Origin: Bacteriovorax stolpii
GTDB lineage: Bacteria > Bdellovibrionota > Bacteriovoracia > Bacteriovoracales > Bacteriovoracaceae
Direction: 5' to 3'
Assembly (NCBI GenBank): GCA_945883845.1
Contig: CAMCYI010000001.1
Span: forward strand, 124,001 to 188,000
DNA: 64,000 nt
The notes beneath the pieces were generated by a model. The model was not told the DNA's origin. It saw only the letters and a list, made by a program, of their open reading frames with translations, and made no database searches. The position numbers and the translations under genes were made by a program. This document shows positions 52,666 to 62,044 of this stretch, in pieces. Each line of letters starts with the position of its first letter. The stretch's first letter is position 1.

Positions 52666-55600
52666 TGGCGGAATTCTTCCACTTTGCCGTCGATGATGAA
52701 CGAAACAGAGTTTGTATTGAGAAGCTCATTAATCTTCGCTGCCATCTGAGGAGATGGGTTTACAAGGAAATTATCATCAAGAGGCATACGCGCCCTTCCC
52801 TCTGATGTCTCAAAAATAAAGTGAATAGGCACTGATCCACGATAGCTCAAAAGGATCTGCCTCATTTGAGTGAGTGAATATGGATTCAGATGATTCAGCG
52901 GCACACTGACTCGTACTGAAGTGACCCGGTCATCAGACTCATCTTTTAGGAGTGCTATCTTGTTCGGATAAAATTTCTTCGGATCTTCGGCCATATTCAC
53001 AACCCCATGAATGAGGAGTGGCTCGTCCGAAGAAAGGAATTGCTGGAATTCTGCGAAGACACGCGGGAAGAAAAGACATTCAATTTTCCCGGATAGGTCT
53101 TCGAAGTTCACGAACGCCATCTTGTCACCTTTCTTGGTGAGGATGACTTTGCTTTCAGAGATCATACCGGCAATAACCATGCTTCTCTTACTCGGATCAT
53201 GTTCGTCACCAAGTCTAGGATTAAATCCTTCGGGGCGTGCGACAGTAGGAAGATCCTGGATTGAAGCGATATTCATCGAAGTGAGTTTTTCCATGATGTC
53301 ACGGAATCTGAACAATGGATGTCCGGAAACATAGATCCCGAGAAGCTCAGCTTCAAGAGAGAGTTTTTGTTTCTCATCAAATTCCTGAGACTCTGTAATG
53401 TTCAGCTGCTCTTCAGTCGTCTGGACATTTTCACCCATATCAAAGAGTGAAGTCTGGCCCATGAGTTTTTCTTCCTGCTTCTTTTCAGCGAAGGCAGTGA
53501 TGAATTCCATGTTATCGAGAAGAGTCTTACGATTGAATTTTTCGCATGAATCGAAAGCACCAACCTTGATGAGGGCTTCAAAGACACGCTTGTTCACTGT
53601 CTTGAGATTAATGCGCTCGCAGAAATCAACAAACCCTTTGAATGGTCCGTTCTCCGTACGTTCACGGACGACCTCCTCAACAGCACCTTCTCCCACTCCT
53701 TTCACAGCTCCGAGACCGAAACGAATCGTGTCCCCGATAACGTTGAAGAGCCAGAGAGACTGGTTAACGTCCGGAGGGAGAATCGTGATACCGAAATCTT
53801 TGGCTTCCTGAATATAAGAAGTGATCTTATCTTTGTTGTTGATTTCCGTACCGAGGAGAGCTGCAAAGAACTGCGCCGGATAGAACCGCTTCAGGAAGGC
53901 AGTCTGGTAGGCAATAACAGAATAAGCAACAGCGTGTGATTTGTTGAATCCGTACTCAGCAAATTTTTCCATCAAGTCGAAGAGGGCAATCGCCTTCTCT
54001 TCATCATAGCCGCGTTCAATGGCACCTTTTCTGAAGATCTCTTTGTGCATCTGCATTTCTTCAGCTTTCTTTTTTCCCATCGCGCGACGGAGCATGTCCG
54101 CTTGTCCGAGTGAGTAGCCTGCTATCACGCGAGCGATGTTCATCACCTGTTCCTGATAAACGATAATCCCGTAGGTATCTTTCAGGACAGGAATGAGAGC
54201 ATCAAAAGAATATTGTTCAGTCTTTCCGTTGATTTTGTTTTTGATCTCCGCGAACTCAAGGTGCATTCCTGATCCCATAGGACCCGGACGATAGAGGGCG
54301 TTGATCGCGGTGATATCATCAATTGAACCCGGTTTAATTCTCTTACAAAGATCCTGCATACCAGATGACTCGAGCTGGAAGACCCCAACGGTCTGTCCTG
54401 CAGAAATCATGTCGTAAACAGTCTGCTCGTTGTAATTGATGTACTCAATATCAAAGTCTGGCTTCAGGTCGCGACGGATGAACTTTTCTGCGTTCGAAAT
54501 TACTGTCAGTGTCTTGAGTCCCAAAAAGTCAAACTTCACGAGTCCGATCTTCTCCGAGAAATCTTTGTCAAATTGAACGACTTGTTCTCCCTTGGCCCCT
54601 CTGAAGAGTGGACAATAAGTTACAAGAGGTTCATTGGTAATGATTACGCCAGCAGCATGAATTCCAGCGTGGCGATTCAGACCTTCCAGACGTTTTGAAA
54701 TCTGAAGGATGCGTTTGATCTTCGGATCGTTATCTTCGAGTTCTTTGAGCTTTGGTTCTTTATCAATTGCGTCCTGGAGTTCAATGCCCAATTCTTCCGG
54801 AACAAGTTTCGCGAGCGCATCTGCTTCAGAATATGGAAGAGAAAAAACTCGGGAAACATCACGAAGAACTGCTTTCGCAGAGAGTGTTCCGAAAGTAATG
54901 ATCTGACCCACTCGTTCTTCGCCATATTTCTTCGTCACATACTCAATCACTTCCTGACGACGGTCCTGACAGAAATCGATATCAAAATCCGGCATGGAGA
55001 TACGTTCAGGGTTAATGAATCGCTCAAAGAGAAGATTGTAAGGGATCGGATCAACGTTCGTAATCAGGAGGGCGTAAGCAACAATAGATCCAGCACCAGA
55101 TCCGCGGCCGGGACCGACTGGGATTCCCTGATTCTTTGCCCAGATTATAAAGTCAGATACGATAAGGAAGTAACCCGTGAAACCCATCTGCTTAATGAGA
55201 CCGATTTCAACTTCAAGACGATCAACGTATTGGGGCTTAATTTCAGTTTCCCAGTTTGGTTTCGCCGTCAGTTCCTTGAAATGTGGCCCATTAAATCTTG
55301 CTTGCAGGCCTTCACGCGATAGACGGGCAAAGAACTCATCTTCGGTTTCTGCTGTTTTAATTTCAAATTTAGGAAGGAGATAAATCTGCTTCCCTTTATC
55401 ATCCTGCCAGCGGATTTCAAGATTACACTTGTCAGCGATCTTGAGAGTGTTGTCACAGGCTTCAGGCGCGTAGTGAAACGCCTGACGCATTTCCAGGGCA
55501 GACTTGAGATAGAACTCAGTCGTCGTGAGACGCATGCGTTTTTCATCTTCAAATGTCTTACCAGTCTGGATGCACATAAGAACTTCCTGAGCGGCAGCAT

Positions 55601-56318
55601 CTTCGCGGGTCAGGTAGTGACAGTCATTGGTCGCGACCATAGGAATGGAATGCTCCCGCGCAAATGAAATGATCTTGCTGTTAACGATCGCCTGCTCAGG
55701 AATTCCATTCTCCTGAATCTCGAGATAAAAATCATCTTTGTAAATTTCGCGAAACTTAGCGGCGGCTTGATAAGCGCGCTCATCCTGGCCCGTGAAAAGA
55801 TTGTAACCAACCTCCCCTTTTAGACAGGCCGTCGTTGCAATCAAACCTTCCGAGTATTCACGGAGAAGGTCCACATCGGCCCGCGGCTTATAATAAAAAC
55901 CTTCCTGATAAGCTTTCGAAAGTAGTTTACAGAGGTTGCGGTAACCGGTGAGGTTTTTACAAAGAAGAATCAAATGGTGAATCTGGTGCTTTCCTTCAAC
56001 TTCATCCTGAGAATCGAGGGTCTTTAGATTTTTTGGGGCCCGACGATCATGACGAGAACCCGGAGTGAAATAAATTTCAGAGCCCAGGATCGGCTTAATG
56101 CCTGCAGAGAGTGCCCGGGTGTAGAAATCAATACCACCAAACAAGTTTCCGTGATCGGTACAGGCAATGGCAGGCATCTCAAGTTCTTTGGCCCGCTTAA
56201 AGAGATCATTTAAACGAATCGCTCCGTCGAGAAGAGAGTATTGAGTATGGAGATGGAGGTGCGTGAAACTATCTTTATGAGAGTTTTGAAAATCGCTGCC
56301 TACAAATGGGTTTTTCAT
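52662..56318 (-). CDS. dnaE: DNA polymerase III subunit alpha
   Basis: 1218 residues, the replicative polymerase catalytic subunit. N-terminal PHP domain HLHTQYSLLDGAI and CTDHGNLFGG near residues 22-60; polymerase active-site block RISMPDFDIDFCQDRR near 440; palm and fingers KSHAVAYSVIAYQTAFLK near 815; OB-fold and C-terminal region. It heads a leftward operon with four envelope or signalling genes, each overlapping or close, an unusual downstream set. Confidence 0.96.
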   Translation of the reverse strand: MKNPFVGSDFQNSHKDSFTHLHLHTQYSLLDGAIRLNDLFKRAKELEMPAIACTDHGNLFGGIDFYTRALSAGIKPILGSEIYFTPGSRHDRRAPKNLKTLDSQDEVEGKHQIHHLILLCKNLTGYRNLCKLLSKAYQEGFYYKPRADVDLLREYSEGLIATTACLKGEVGYNLFTGQDERAYQAAAKFREIYKDDFYLEIQENGIPEQAIVNSKIISFAREHSIPMVATNDCHYLTREDAAAQEVLMCIQTGKTFEDEKRMRLTTTEFYLKSALEMRQAFHYAPEACDNTLKIADKCNLEIRWQDDKGKQIYLLPKFEIKTAETEDEFFARLSREGLQARFNGPHFKELTAKPNWETEIKPQYVDRLEVEIGLIKQMGFTGYFLIVSDFIIWAKNQGIPVGPGRGSGAGSIVAYALLITNVDPIPYNLLFERFINPERISMPDFDIDFCQDRRQEVIEYVTKKYGEERVGQIITFGTLSAKAVLRDVSRVFSLPYSEADALAKLVPEELGIELQDAIDKEPKLKELEDNDPKIKRILQISKRLEGLNRHAGIHAAGVIITNEPLVTYCPLFRGAKGEQVVQFDKDFSEKIGLVKFDFLGLKTLTVISNAEKFIRRDLKPDFDIEYINYNEQTVYDMISAGQTVGVFQLESSGMQDLCKRIKPGSIDDITAINALYRPGPMGSGMHLEFAEIKNKINGKTEQYSFDALIPVLKDTYGIIVYQEQVMNIARVIAGYSLGQADMLRRAMGKKKAEEMQMHKEIFRKGAIERGYDEEKAIALFDLMEKFAEYGFNKSHAVAYSVIAYQTAFLKRFYPAQFFAALLGTEINNKDKITSYIQEAKDFGITILPPDVNQSLWLFNVIGDTIRFGLGAVKGVGEGAVEEVVRERTENGPFKGFVDFCERINLKTVNKRVFEALIKVGAFDSCEKFNRKTLLDNMEFITAFAEKKQEEKLMGQTSLFDMGENVQTTEEQLNITESQEFDEKQKLSLEAELLGIYVSGHPLFRFRDIMEKLTSMNIASIQDLPTVARPEGFNPRLGDEHDPSKRSMVIAGMISESKVILTKKGDKMAFVNFEDLSGKIECLFFPRVFAEFQQFLSSDEPLLIHGVVNMAEDPKKFYPNKIALLKDESDDRVTSVRVSVPLNHLNPYSLTQMRQILLSYRGSVPIHFIFETSEGRARMPLDDNFLVNPSPQMAAKINELLNTNSVSFIIDGKVEEFRQ

Positions 56319-56489
56319 TCTGGATGTATCCTAAAAAAATATCGATCTTGATTCTTAAACATACCCTTTTTCATAGGGAAATGACAAAAAATTGCTGCGC
56401 ATCATTTCACTCAACAAATGGCATTTTTTTGACAACAATTCGTCTTCTAAAATCATGATGTTCAGGGTACTTAAGACCTAGAGGAATTT

Positions 56490-57122
56490 ATGTTTACCGA
56501 CGAAAATCTGACACGCTCGCAGGAACTCCTGAGGGCCATCGTATTTTTCAATCAGAAAGGCTGGTCTCCGGCCACTTCCACCAATTATTCGGTCCGCTCA
56601 ACAATTGCGGATCAGTATATTATTTCCCGGTCCGGAGTGGATAAAAGTCTCTTTTCCCTCAATGATCTCATTCTTATTAACCAGAAAGGCGAAGTTCTCC
56701 CGCCGTTTAATAAATCCGGAATTAAATCTTCTGCCGAAACAGAAATCCACACGGCCCTTTACGCAAAATATCCATCGGTAAACTGTGTGCTTCACACGCA
56801 TTCAATTCTGGGCACCACTCTTTCACAAACAATGGCGGGTGCCGGAGAAATCATTTTTGAAGGTCTGGAGATTCTTAAAGGTCTCGAAGGAAATAAAACT
56901 CACGAACTTTCGGCCTCTTTGCCGATTGTTCCGAACTCGCAGGAAATGAAAGACATCCTTTCATCTCTCAATGAACATCTGACACCTGAGTTGAATATTC
57001 ACGGCTTTCTGATTGCAGGACATGGTCTCTATACCTGGGGCAATGACATAGCGACGGCGAAAAGACATGTTGAAACATTTGAATTTCTCTTTGAATGTTT
57101 TCACGCCATGAGGAGATACTAA
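56490..57122 (+). CDS. mtnB: Methylthioribulose-1-phosphate dehydratase MtnB
   Basis: 210 residues, class II aldolase fold. Zinc motif VLHTHSILGT near residue 105 and HGFLIAGHGLYTWG near 175 match MtnB. It dehydrates methylthioribulose 1-phosphate to diketo-methylthiopentyl 1-phosphate in methionine salvage. GAGGA lies 4 bases before the ATG. First of the mtnBDC cluster. TTGACA at 56429-56434 may be its -35 element, with no convincing -10. Confidence 0.9.
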   Translation: MFTDENLTRSQELLRAIVFFNQKGWSPATSTNYSVRSTIADQYIISRSGVDKSLFSLNDLILINQKGEVLPPFNKSGIKSSAETEIHTALYAKYPSVNCVLHTHSILGTTLSQTMAGAGEIIFEGLEILKGLEGNKTHELSASLPIVPNSQEMKDILSSLNEHLTPELNIHGFLIAGHGLYTWGNDIATAKRHVETFEFLFECFHAMRRY

Positions 57123-57123
57123 T

Positions 57124-57651
57124 ATGGCCATCCTGAAACTTCTCGACCATGGATCAAGAGAGATTCGCGATCCTCAGGAAATTAAAACATACATGAATGA
57201 GCGCGGAATCATCTTCGAGCAATGGAAAGCTTCCATGCCTCTCAATGATACTGACTCTCAGGAAACCATTCTCAAGGCTTATGAGCATGAGCTTGGTCCG
57301 TACATGAAAAAACACGGATACATTAGTGCCGATGTCATTAACGTCCACAAAGAAACACCAAACATTGAAACCATCCGCCAGAAATTTTTTTCTGAGCACA
57401 CCCATTCAGAAGACGAAGTTCGTTTTTTCGTCGACGGTGAAGGTGAGTTTTTTTTCCATCTCCAGGACAGAAAAGAAGTCTTCTCTTTAATCTGTCAGAA
57501 AGGTGATTTTATCTCTGTTCCCAAGGGATATACTCACTGGTTTGATCTTGCTCCCGGTTATTTTGTAAAAGCAATTCGCGTGTTCATGACAGCCGAAGGT
57601 TGGGTTGCCAACTACACTGGCAGCGGTACCGACAAAAGGTACATTAAGTGA
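57124..57651 (+). CDS. mtnD: Acireductone dioxygenase MtnD
   Basis: 175 residues, cupin. Metal motif FFSEHTHSEDEVRFFVDGEGEF near 90-110 supplies His, His and Glu (HTHSEDE); VPKGYTHWFDL supplies the last His. Fe form makes 2-oxo-4-methylthiobutyrate, the methionine precursor; Ni form is off-pathway. Starts 1 base after the mtnB stop; its own stop overlaps mtnC. Confidence 0.93.
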   Translation: MAILKLLDHGSREIRDPQEIKTYMNERGIIFEQWKASMPLNDTDSQETILKAYEHELGPYMKKHGYISADVINVHKETPNIETIRQKFFSEHTHSEDEVRFFVDGEGEFFFHLQDRKEVFSLICQKGDFISVPKGYTHWFDLAPGYFVKAIRVFMTAEGWVANYTGSGTDKRYIK

Positions 57652-58322
57652 CAAAATTTTATCTCTTCGATATCGAAGGCACGACGACGGACATTCACTT
57701 TGTCCACAAAGTGCTCTTCCCCTACTCAAAGGAGAGATTAAAGGAATTCGTTCTCAAACATCAGGATCGCCCTGACATTGTGAAAGACATTGAGCTCGTT
57801 CGTGAAACAATCTGGACTGAAGAAAGCAAGAACCCTTCCATTGAGGAAATTCTTGAAAAACTCCTCTACTGGATTGAAACCGACCGCAAGCATCCGGCCC
57901 TTAAAGAAATTCAGGGCCTCATCTGGGAAGAAGGTTACGCTCGCGGTGATTTCAAAGGTCATATCTATCCGGATGTGAAACCTGCATGGGATAGAATCCT
58001 TTCTGAATCAAAAAAAATCGGAATCTATTCTTCAGGATCAGTTCACGCCCAGAAACTCATTTTCAGAAATTCTGATTCAGGTGATCTCACTCCGTTCATC
58101 TCCAATTACTTCGATACCAAGGTCGGTCACAAGCGCGAGAAAGTTTCTTATGAGACCATCGCCCGCAGAACCGGTTTCGAGCCAGATGAGATTAAGTTTT
58201 TCTCTGATATTCCTGAAGAACTAGAAGCCGCCCTGGCGGCCGGCCTTCAGGTTGTGCACGTGGTGAGAGAAGGAACAAAGCCATCTTCATTCCCCATGAT
58301 TCAGAATTTTAACTTGATTTAG
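57648..58322 (+). CDS. mtnC: Enolase-phosphatase MtnC
   Basis: 224 residues, HAD family. FDIEGTTTDIHFVHKVLFPY at the start holds the catalytic Asp-x-Glu typical of MtnC; IYSSGSVHAQK and FFSDIPEELEAA follow. It enolises and dephosphorylates the MtnB product to acireductone. GTG start overlaps the mtnD stop (GTGA). mtnA, mtnK and mtnN are not in this window. Confidence 0.93.
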   Translation: MTKFYLFDIEGTTTDIHFVHKVLFPYSKERLKEFVLKHQDRPDIVKDIELVRETIWTEESKNPSIEEILEKLLYWIETDRKHPALKEIQGLIWEEGYARGDFKGHIYPDVKPAWDRILSESKKIGIYSSGSVHAQKLIFRNSDSGDLTPFISNYFDTKVGHKREKVSYETIARRTGFEPDEIKFFSDIPEELEAALAAGLQVVHVVREGTKPSSFPMIQNFNLI

Positions 58323-59293
58323 AAACGCCAGAAAAAATCATAAACATAGTAATAAGATTCCCTGCCGAAGTTCAGGTCAGCGAAGTTCTTAGTCGCCAGC
58401 CCAAGACTCATGTGAAAAGAATCCCAGATCCACATATAGGATAGGGTTCCCCCGAAAGTCTGAAGTTTCACATTGTATGTCGGACCCCAGAGGACTCTGT
58501 TCCAAGAATCAGTAATGTACTCAGTGATACTGCGGATATCGGAATCCTGATAAAGACCCAGAGATTTTGTGGCATGTGCTTCCTCAAACTGAGGATCGAA
58601 AGTAAAATTTGCCATCCAATGAGTCTGAAATTTTGCATTTGAAGGCATGGTGAGAATACCACCAAATTGTCCAATCCAGTCCTGACTCTGAAGTTTGTAG
58701 GCCCCGAAAGTATTCAACGTAATTTTCGCATACTTATTATTTACAATCCTGACCTTCCCGCCTGTATTGACATACCCATCGAGGAAAAGCGCGTTCACAA
58801 TCTTCACACTGATATTATCATTTATGCCGTACTGAATTTGAAAAGGACTGATGAGAAATTCATTTTTGTCGAGAGTATGACCATCTGAACTGAAGACACC
58901 CATGTAGGCCAGTTCTTTATACTGAGATGGAATCTTGTGACTTCCCTTCAAGGTAACTGAATTAAATCCCGGAAGCTTGCGACGTTCGAAATTCTGATAA
59001 TCAAGAGCTTCGACTTCGTCATCAATAAGGATGAGAGAGTTATCAAGAATCTCTGTGATGTCGATCTTCGCGATAATATCGAGGTCTTTCATTTTAAAGT
59101 CGTGAATTTTTCCGAACGCGACGACTCGTCCTTCACGAGCAGAAACAATCATGACCATGGTATCGACCATGAATCCTTTTTGCTCATTTACCCGGGCGAG
59201 AATCTGCCGGGAGTTATTGATTTTCGTCACGTAACCCTGTCCCCAGGCGCAGAAAGTGAAAATAAAGAGGATAACGGAGAAAAGTGATTTCAT
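58319..59293 (-). CDS. Exported, probable outer-membrane beta-barrel protein
   Basis: 324 residues with signal peptide (ending CAWGQ). The first part (25-105) looks like a soluble beta-domain (RQILARVNEQKGF). From about 120 on the chain alternates aromatic/hydrophobic strands and ends YYYVYDFFWRF, with a terminal Phe as in outer-membrane barrels. Family not recognised. Overlaps mtnC convergently by 4 bases. Confidence 0.65.
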   Translation of the reverse strand: MKSLFSVILFIFTFCAWGQGYVTKINNSRQILARVNEQKGFMVDTMVMIVSAREGRVVAFGKIHDFKMKDLDIIAKIDITEILDNSLILIDDEVEALDYQNFERRKLPGFNSVTLKGSHKIPSQYKELAYMGVFSSDGHTLDKNEFLISPFQIQYGINDNISVKIVNALFLDGYVNTGGKVRIVNNKYAKITLNTFGAYKLQSQDWIGQFGGILTMPSNAKFQTHWMANFTFDPQFEEAHATKSLGLYQDSDIRSITEYITDSWNRVLWGPTYNVKLQTFGGTLSYMWIWDSFHMSLGLATKNFADLNFGRESYYYVYDFFWRF

Positions 59294-59295
59294 GC

Positions 59296-60186
59296 TTAGA
59301 ATCTCGACTGAAATAAGAAACTAAATGAACGCACGAGTAGAGTATTACTGACCGGACCAACAAGAGTCTGATCAAGATAACTGATGCCGGCAGCATATTG
59401 AGAATCAAATGAATAAGTCGCGTTCACAACGGAATCCCAAACAAGACTTTGCTTGCCTTTGATTTCATCTCCGTTATGCTGACCAGTCTTCGGCCCTTCC
59501 ATACGCGGAGTCATCACAAAACCGAGACGCGCCTTTGACTTCCATGGAACCCACCCACCACCAAAAGAAGCGCTTCCGCCCCAGAAAGAATCAAGACTCG
59601 TTTCACTGCCGCCGGCCTTAATGGTGCGACCGAAAGAACGATGGACTTCACTTCCAAAAGTCAGATCACCTTGCTTGTAGTTGTTAATTTTAAAAAATCC
59701 GAGACCGGTAAAATAAGTTCCACTTCCCTGAGCATCTACGGCCATGCTCGATTGAGCATCGTAAACCGATTTCGCCGTCGGTATATTCACAGTCTGAAAA
59801 ACCCAGAGACGGTCAAACATTTTGGGAGCGAAGGCATGAGAGAGACCAACATCACTCCATCCACTATCCTGATCTTCATTTCCGGCAAATTCCCGGCTCT
59901 TATTCTGATACTTCACAGAGACACCAGTCTGGTAGCGGAAGTTCCAGCCGTAAGCGAGATCCATCCGGGCGGCCTGGGTAATTTCTTTGTTATCTTTATT
60001 TCTGAAAGTGCTTTTGCCTTTATCATCAACGTCACCAATCACTCGTGATTGTGAAACGCTGAAAGTCTGCTGCCAGTCACTCGGAAGAATCATGAGATTA
60101 GGAATGCTTGTGTTGGAAACACAACAGGAAGCAGCCCAGAGACTGCTGGTAAGCAAACTAAAGACGGTAAGTAACAACAGATTCAT
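59296..60186 (-). CDS. Outer-membrane beta-barrel, transporter-like
   Basis: 296 residues from the ATG at 60186 (AAGG before it). Signal peptide ends LWAASCC, and a Cys pair (CCVSN) follows. The barrel part has AARMDLAYGWNFRYQTGVSV, GTYFTGLGFFKI and ends SFSFLFQSRF. Reminiscent of the transporter-like barrels found beside metal or copper genes in Bdellovibrio. It overlaps the FixH/YtkA-like gene by 29 bases. Confidence 0.65.
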   Translation of the reverse strand: MNLLLLTVFSLLTSSLWAASCCVSNTSIPNLMILPSDWQQTFSVSQSRVIGDVDDKGKSTFRNKDNKEITQAARMDLAYGWNFRYQTGVSVKYQNKSREFAGNEDQDSGWSDVGLSHAFAPKMFDRLWVFQTVNIPTAKSVYDAQSSMAVDAQGSGTYFTGLGFFKINNYKQGDLTFGSEVHRSFGRTIKAGGSETSLDSFWGGSASFGGGWVPWKSKARLGFVMTPRMEGPKTGQHNGDEIKGKQSLVWDSVVNATYSFDSQYAAGISYLDQTLVGPVSNTLLVRSFSFLFQSRF

Positions 60187-60610
60187 CAATGACCTTACCA
60201 TTCTTTTTAAGTTGAAATTTTACCTGCCAGGATCCGCCCATAATGAAAACCACATTACTGACTTCTGTTTCGCCTGAGCCAAGGTGCCTGATTTCTACCG
60301 GAGCAGACCCATGTCCCATGGCCGGCATCCATAAAAAGACAACCAGATCTCCCGGAGTATCCTCATAAGGCCCTTGCGCCGTTCCTCTGTCTTTGTTCCA
60401 CGTACGAATAACGAATTTGTTTTCACCCAAACGTGGTGCTTCGTCCCAGTCTAAGGTGAAAAGAAAATGAGATTTTCTGAATTTGTAGATGTCGCGTCCT
60501 GAGAAAACAGTATTTCCGAAGGGACCATTATCTTCATTATCATGATTAAAAAGTGGAGACTCTCCACACCCACTTAAAGCCAGCAAAATGAAGAAGAGAA
60601 ATCTCATCAT
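60158..60610 (-). CDS. FixH/YtkA-like lipoprotein
   Basis: 150 residues, lipobox LSGC near 14. The mature beta domain has VVFLWMPAMGHGSAPVEI and GGSWQVKFQLKKNG, the FixH/YtkA-like pattern with Met/His residues suited to copper. A periplasmic copper-handling or accessory role is possible. TAATG overlap with the lipoprotein gene upstream. Confidence 0.7.
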   Translation of the reverse strand: MMRFLFFILLALSGCGESPLFNHDNEDNGPFGNTVFSGRDIYKFRKSHFLFTLDWDEAPRLGENKFVIRTWNKDRGTAQGPYEDTPGDLVVFLWMPAMGHGSAPVEIRHLGSGETEVSNVVFIMGGSWQVKFQLKKNGKVIDESVVTYRL

Positions 60611-60960
60611 TATTTTTTCTCAGCCGCGCAGGATGTTTCAATTTCCACGCATGATCTTGTGAAAAAGATTGTTGTCCACCAGGTCTCAGTCATTTTTGTG
60701 TCCATGAGATAAGATTCGCGGGGACAAAGAGCACGTACAAGATTGGGAATGGCCTCTTCTTTTTCTTTCTCAGCATTGGAAAAGAACAGCCACTGATTAA
60801 AGCAATTTTCGAGTTCATCTTTTCCGGTCGGTAGGGCCTGGGTTCTGGTCACCGGGCGCTCAAAACTCTGGCGATTGAAATCGACCTTCCGGATAAGATC
60901 ATAATCGGCGTACTTTTGCGTACAACCCGTTAGAAATGCGAGAGCTAAAAGAAATTTCAT
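60610..60960 (-). CDS. Small lipoprotein
   Basis: 116 residues, lipobox LTGC near 11-13. Mature chain with Cys at ENCFNQW, RALCPRES, RSCVEIETSC, so two disulphides are likely. No family recognised. First of a three-gene leftward operon with the FixH-like and barrel genes. Confidence 0.6.
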   Translation of the reverse strand: MKFLLALAFLTGCTQKYADYDLIRKVDFNRQSFERPVTRTQALPTGKDELENCFNQWLFFSNAEKEKEEAIPNLVRALCPRESYLMDTKMTETWWTTIFFTRSCVEIETSCAAEKK

Positions 60961-61083
60961 GGGGCTACCCTACCATGCCGATTTCCTCTCTTTCAATAAA
61001 GTAAAGGCCTTAAAAGAAATCCTATTTTTACACGGCGGGATTCGGTAGTTTCCAATGCCTTTTGGTTTCGGTAGCATCCGATT

Positions 61084-62034
61084 ATGACTACATTCATAAC
61101 TTGTTTTCTGGCCCTTTTGCTGACAAGCAGTGTTGCCTCGGCAAAGCGCGTATCATTCCCATTCATGGGAAGAAATTTTGTCCTCGTGACTCCTGATAAA
61201 TCAGATAATAAGAACCTTCCTCTCGTTGTCCTTCTTCATGGCTGTAAACAAAATCCGGATCTTATCCTTACGGGAACTGAACTCGAAACAGAGGCCATTA
61301 AAAATAACTTCCTGGTCCTGACGCCGGAACAATCCATTCTTCAGAATGGTGACCACTGCTGGAACTGGTTTTTCTCTTTCAATCAAGACCGCTCGCCGGT
61401 CAATGAAATGGGCCAGATTATCACTGCCATGGAAGTTGTCATGCACACATATAAAGTAGACCGTAAAAAAGTCTTCGTGACCGGAATGAGTGCTGGTGGT
61501 GTCATGGCCCATAATCTCGCTGTCTGTTACCCGGATTATTTCCGCGGGGCCGCTTTTCACTCAGGCCTCTCATACAAAATTGCTGAAAATCTCGAAGAAG
61601 CTCAGACTGTGCTCACTATCCAGGACCAGAAATCTCCTGAGTACCTGGGAAAACAGGCCTATGCTTGCGCTCATAATTATGGTGCAAACCTCCTCAACAG
61701 GATCATGATCATTCATGGCTCTGAAGATAAGCGTGTGAACGCTGTTCACTCTGAGATCATTTCAAAAACAAATGAAGTGTGGTGGGATTACCGTGATGAC
61801 GGCATCAGAAACTCATCTGGCAAAGCGAACACTGTTCGCACAACTTCGCGGGCCAATAACTACTCTGTCACTAAAACTGAAAAGCAATATCCGTATAAGA
61901 ACATGATCGAGCAAAAACTCATTGTGAATGGTATGGCCCACGCATGGGGCGGCGGTAAGCAGGTCTCTGCGAACTTCGATCCTAAAGCCCCTTCTTCTAC
62001 CGACACTATTCTGAAATTTTTCCAACTCAAATAA
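61084..62034 (+). CDS. PHB-depolymerase-family esterase
   Basis: 316 residues with signal peptide (ending ASAKRV). Oxyanion and core motifs LVVLLHGCKQNP, DHCWNWFF, VTGMSAGGVMAHNLAV with nucleophile Ser, and MIIHGSEDKRV, as in LpqC/PHB depolymerase relatives. Probable exported esterase (polyhydroxybutyrate oligomer, feruloyl or similar). The GntP permease follows 10 bases after. Confidence 0.85.
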   Translation: MTTFITCFLALLLTSSVASAKRVSFPFMGRNFVLVTPDKSDNKNLPLVVLLHGCKQNPDLILTGTELETEAIKNNFLVLTPEQSILQNGDHCWNWFFSFNQDRSPVNEMGQIITAMEVVMHTYKVDRKKVFVTGMSAGGVMAHNLAVCYPDYFRGAAFHSGLSYKIAENLEEAQTVLTIQDQKSPEYLGKQAYACAHNYGANLLNRIMIIHGSEDKRVNAVHSEIISKTNEVWWDYRDDGIRNSSGKANTVRTTSRANNYSVTKTEKQYPYKNMIEQKLIVNGMAHAWGGGKQVSANFDPKAPSSTDTILKFFQLK

Positions 62035-62044
62035 AGGCCCTGAA

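Noticed and set aside
56319..56489. A SAM riboswitch before the methionine salvage genes
   Set aside because: No SAM-aptamer core was recognised; only a possible -35 (TTGACA at 56429) and a ribosome site are visible.
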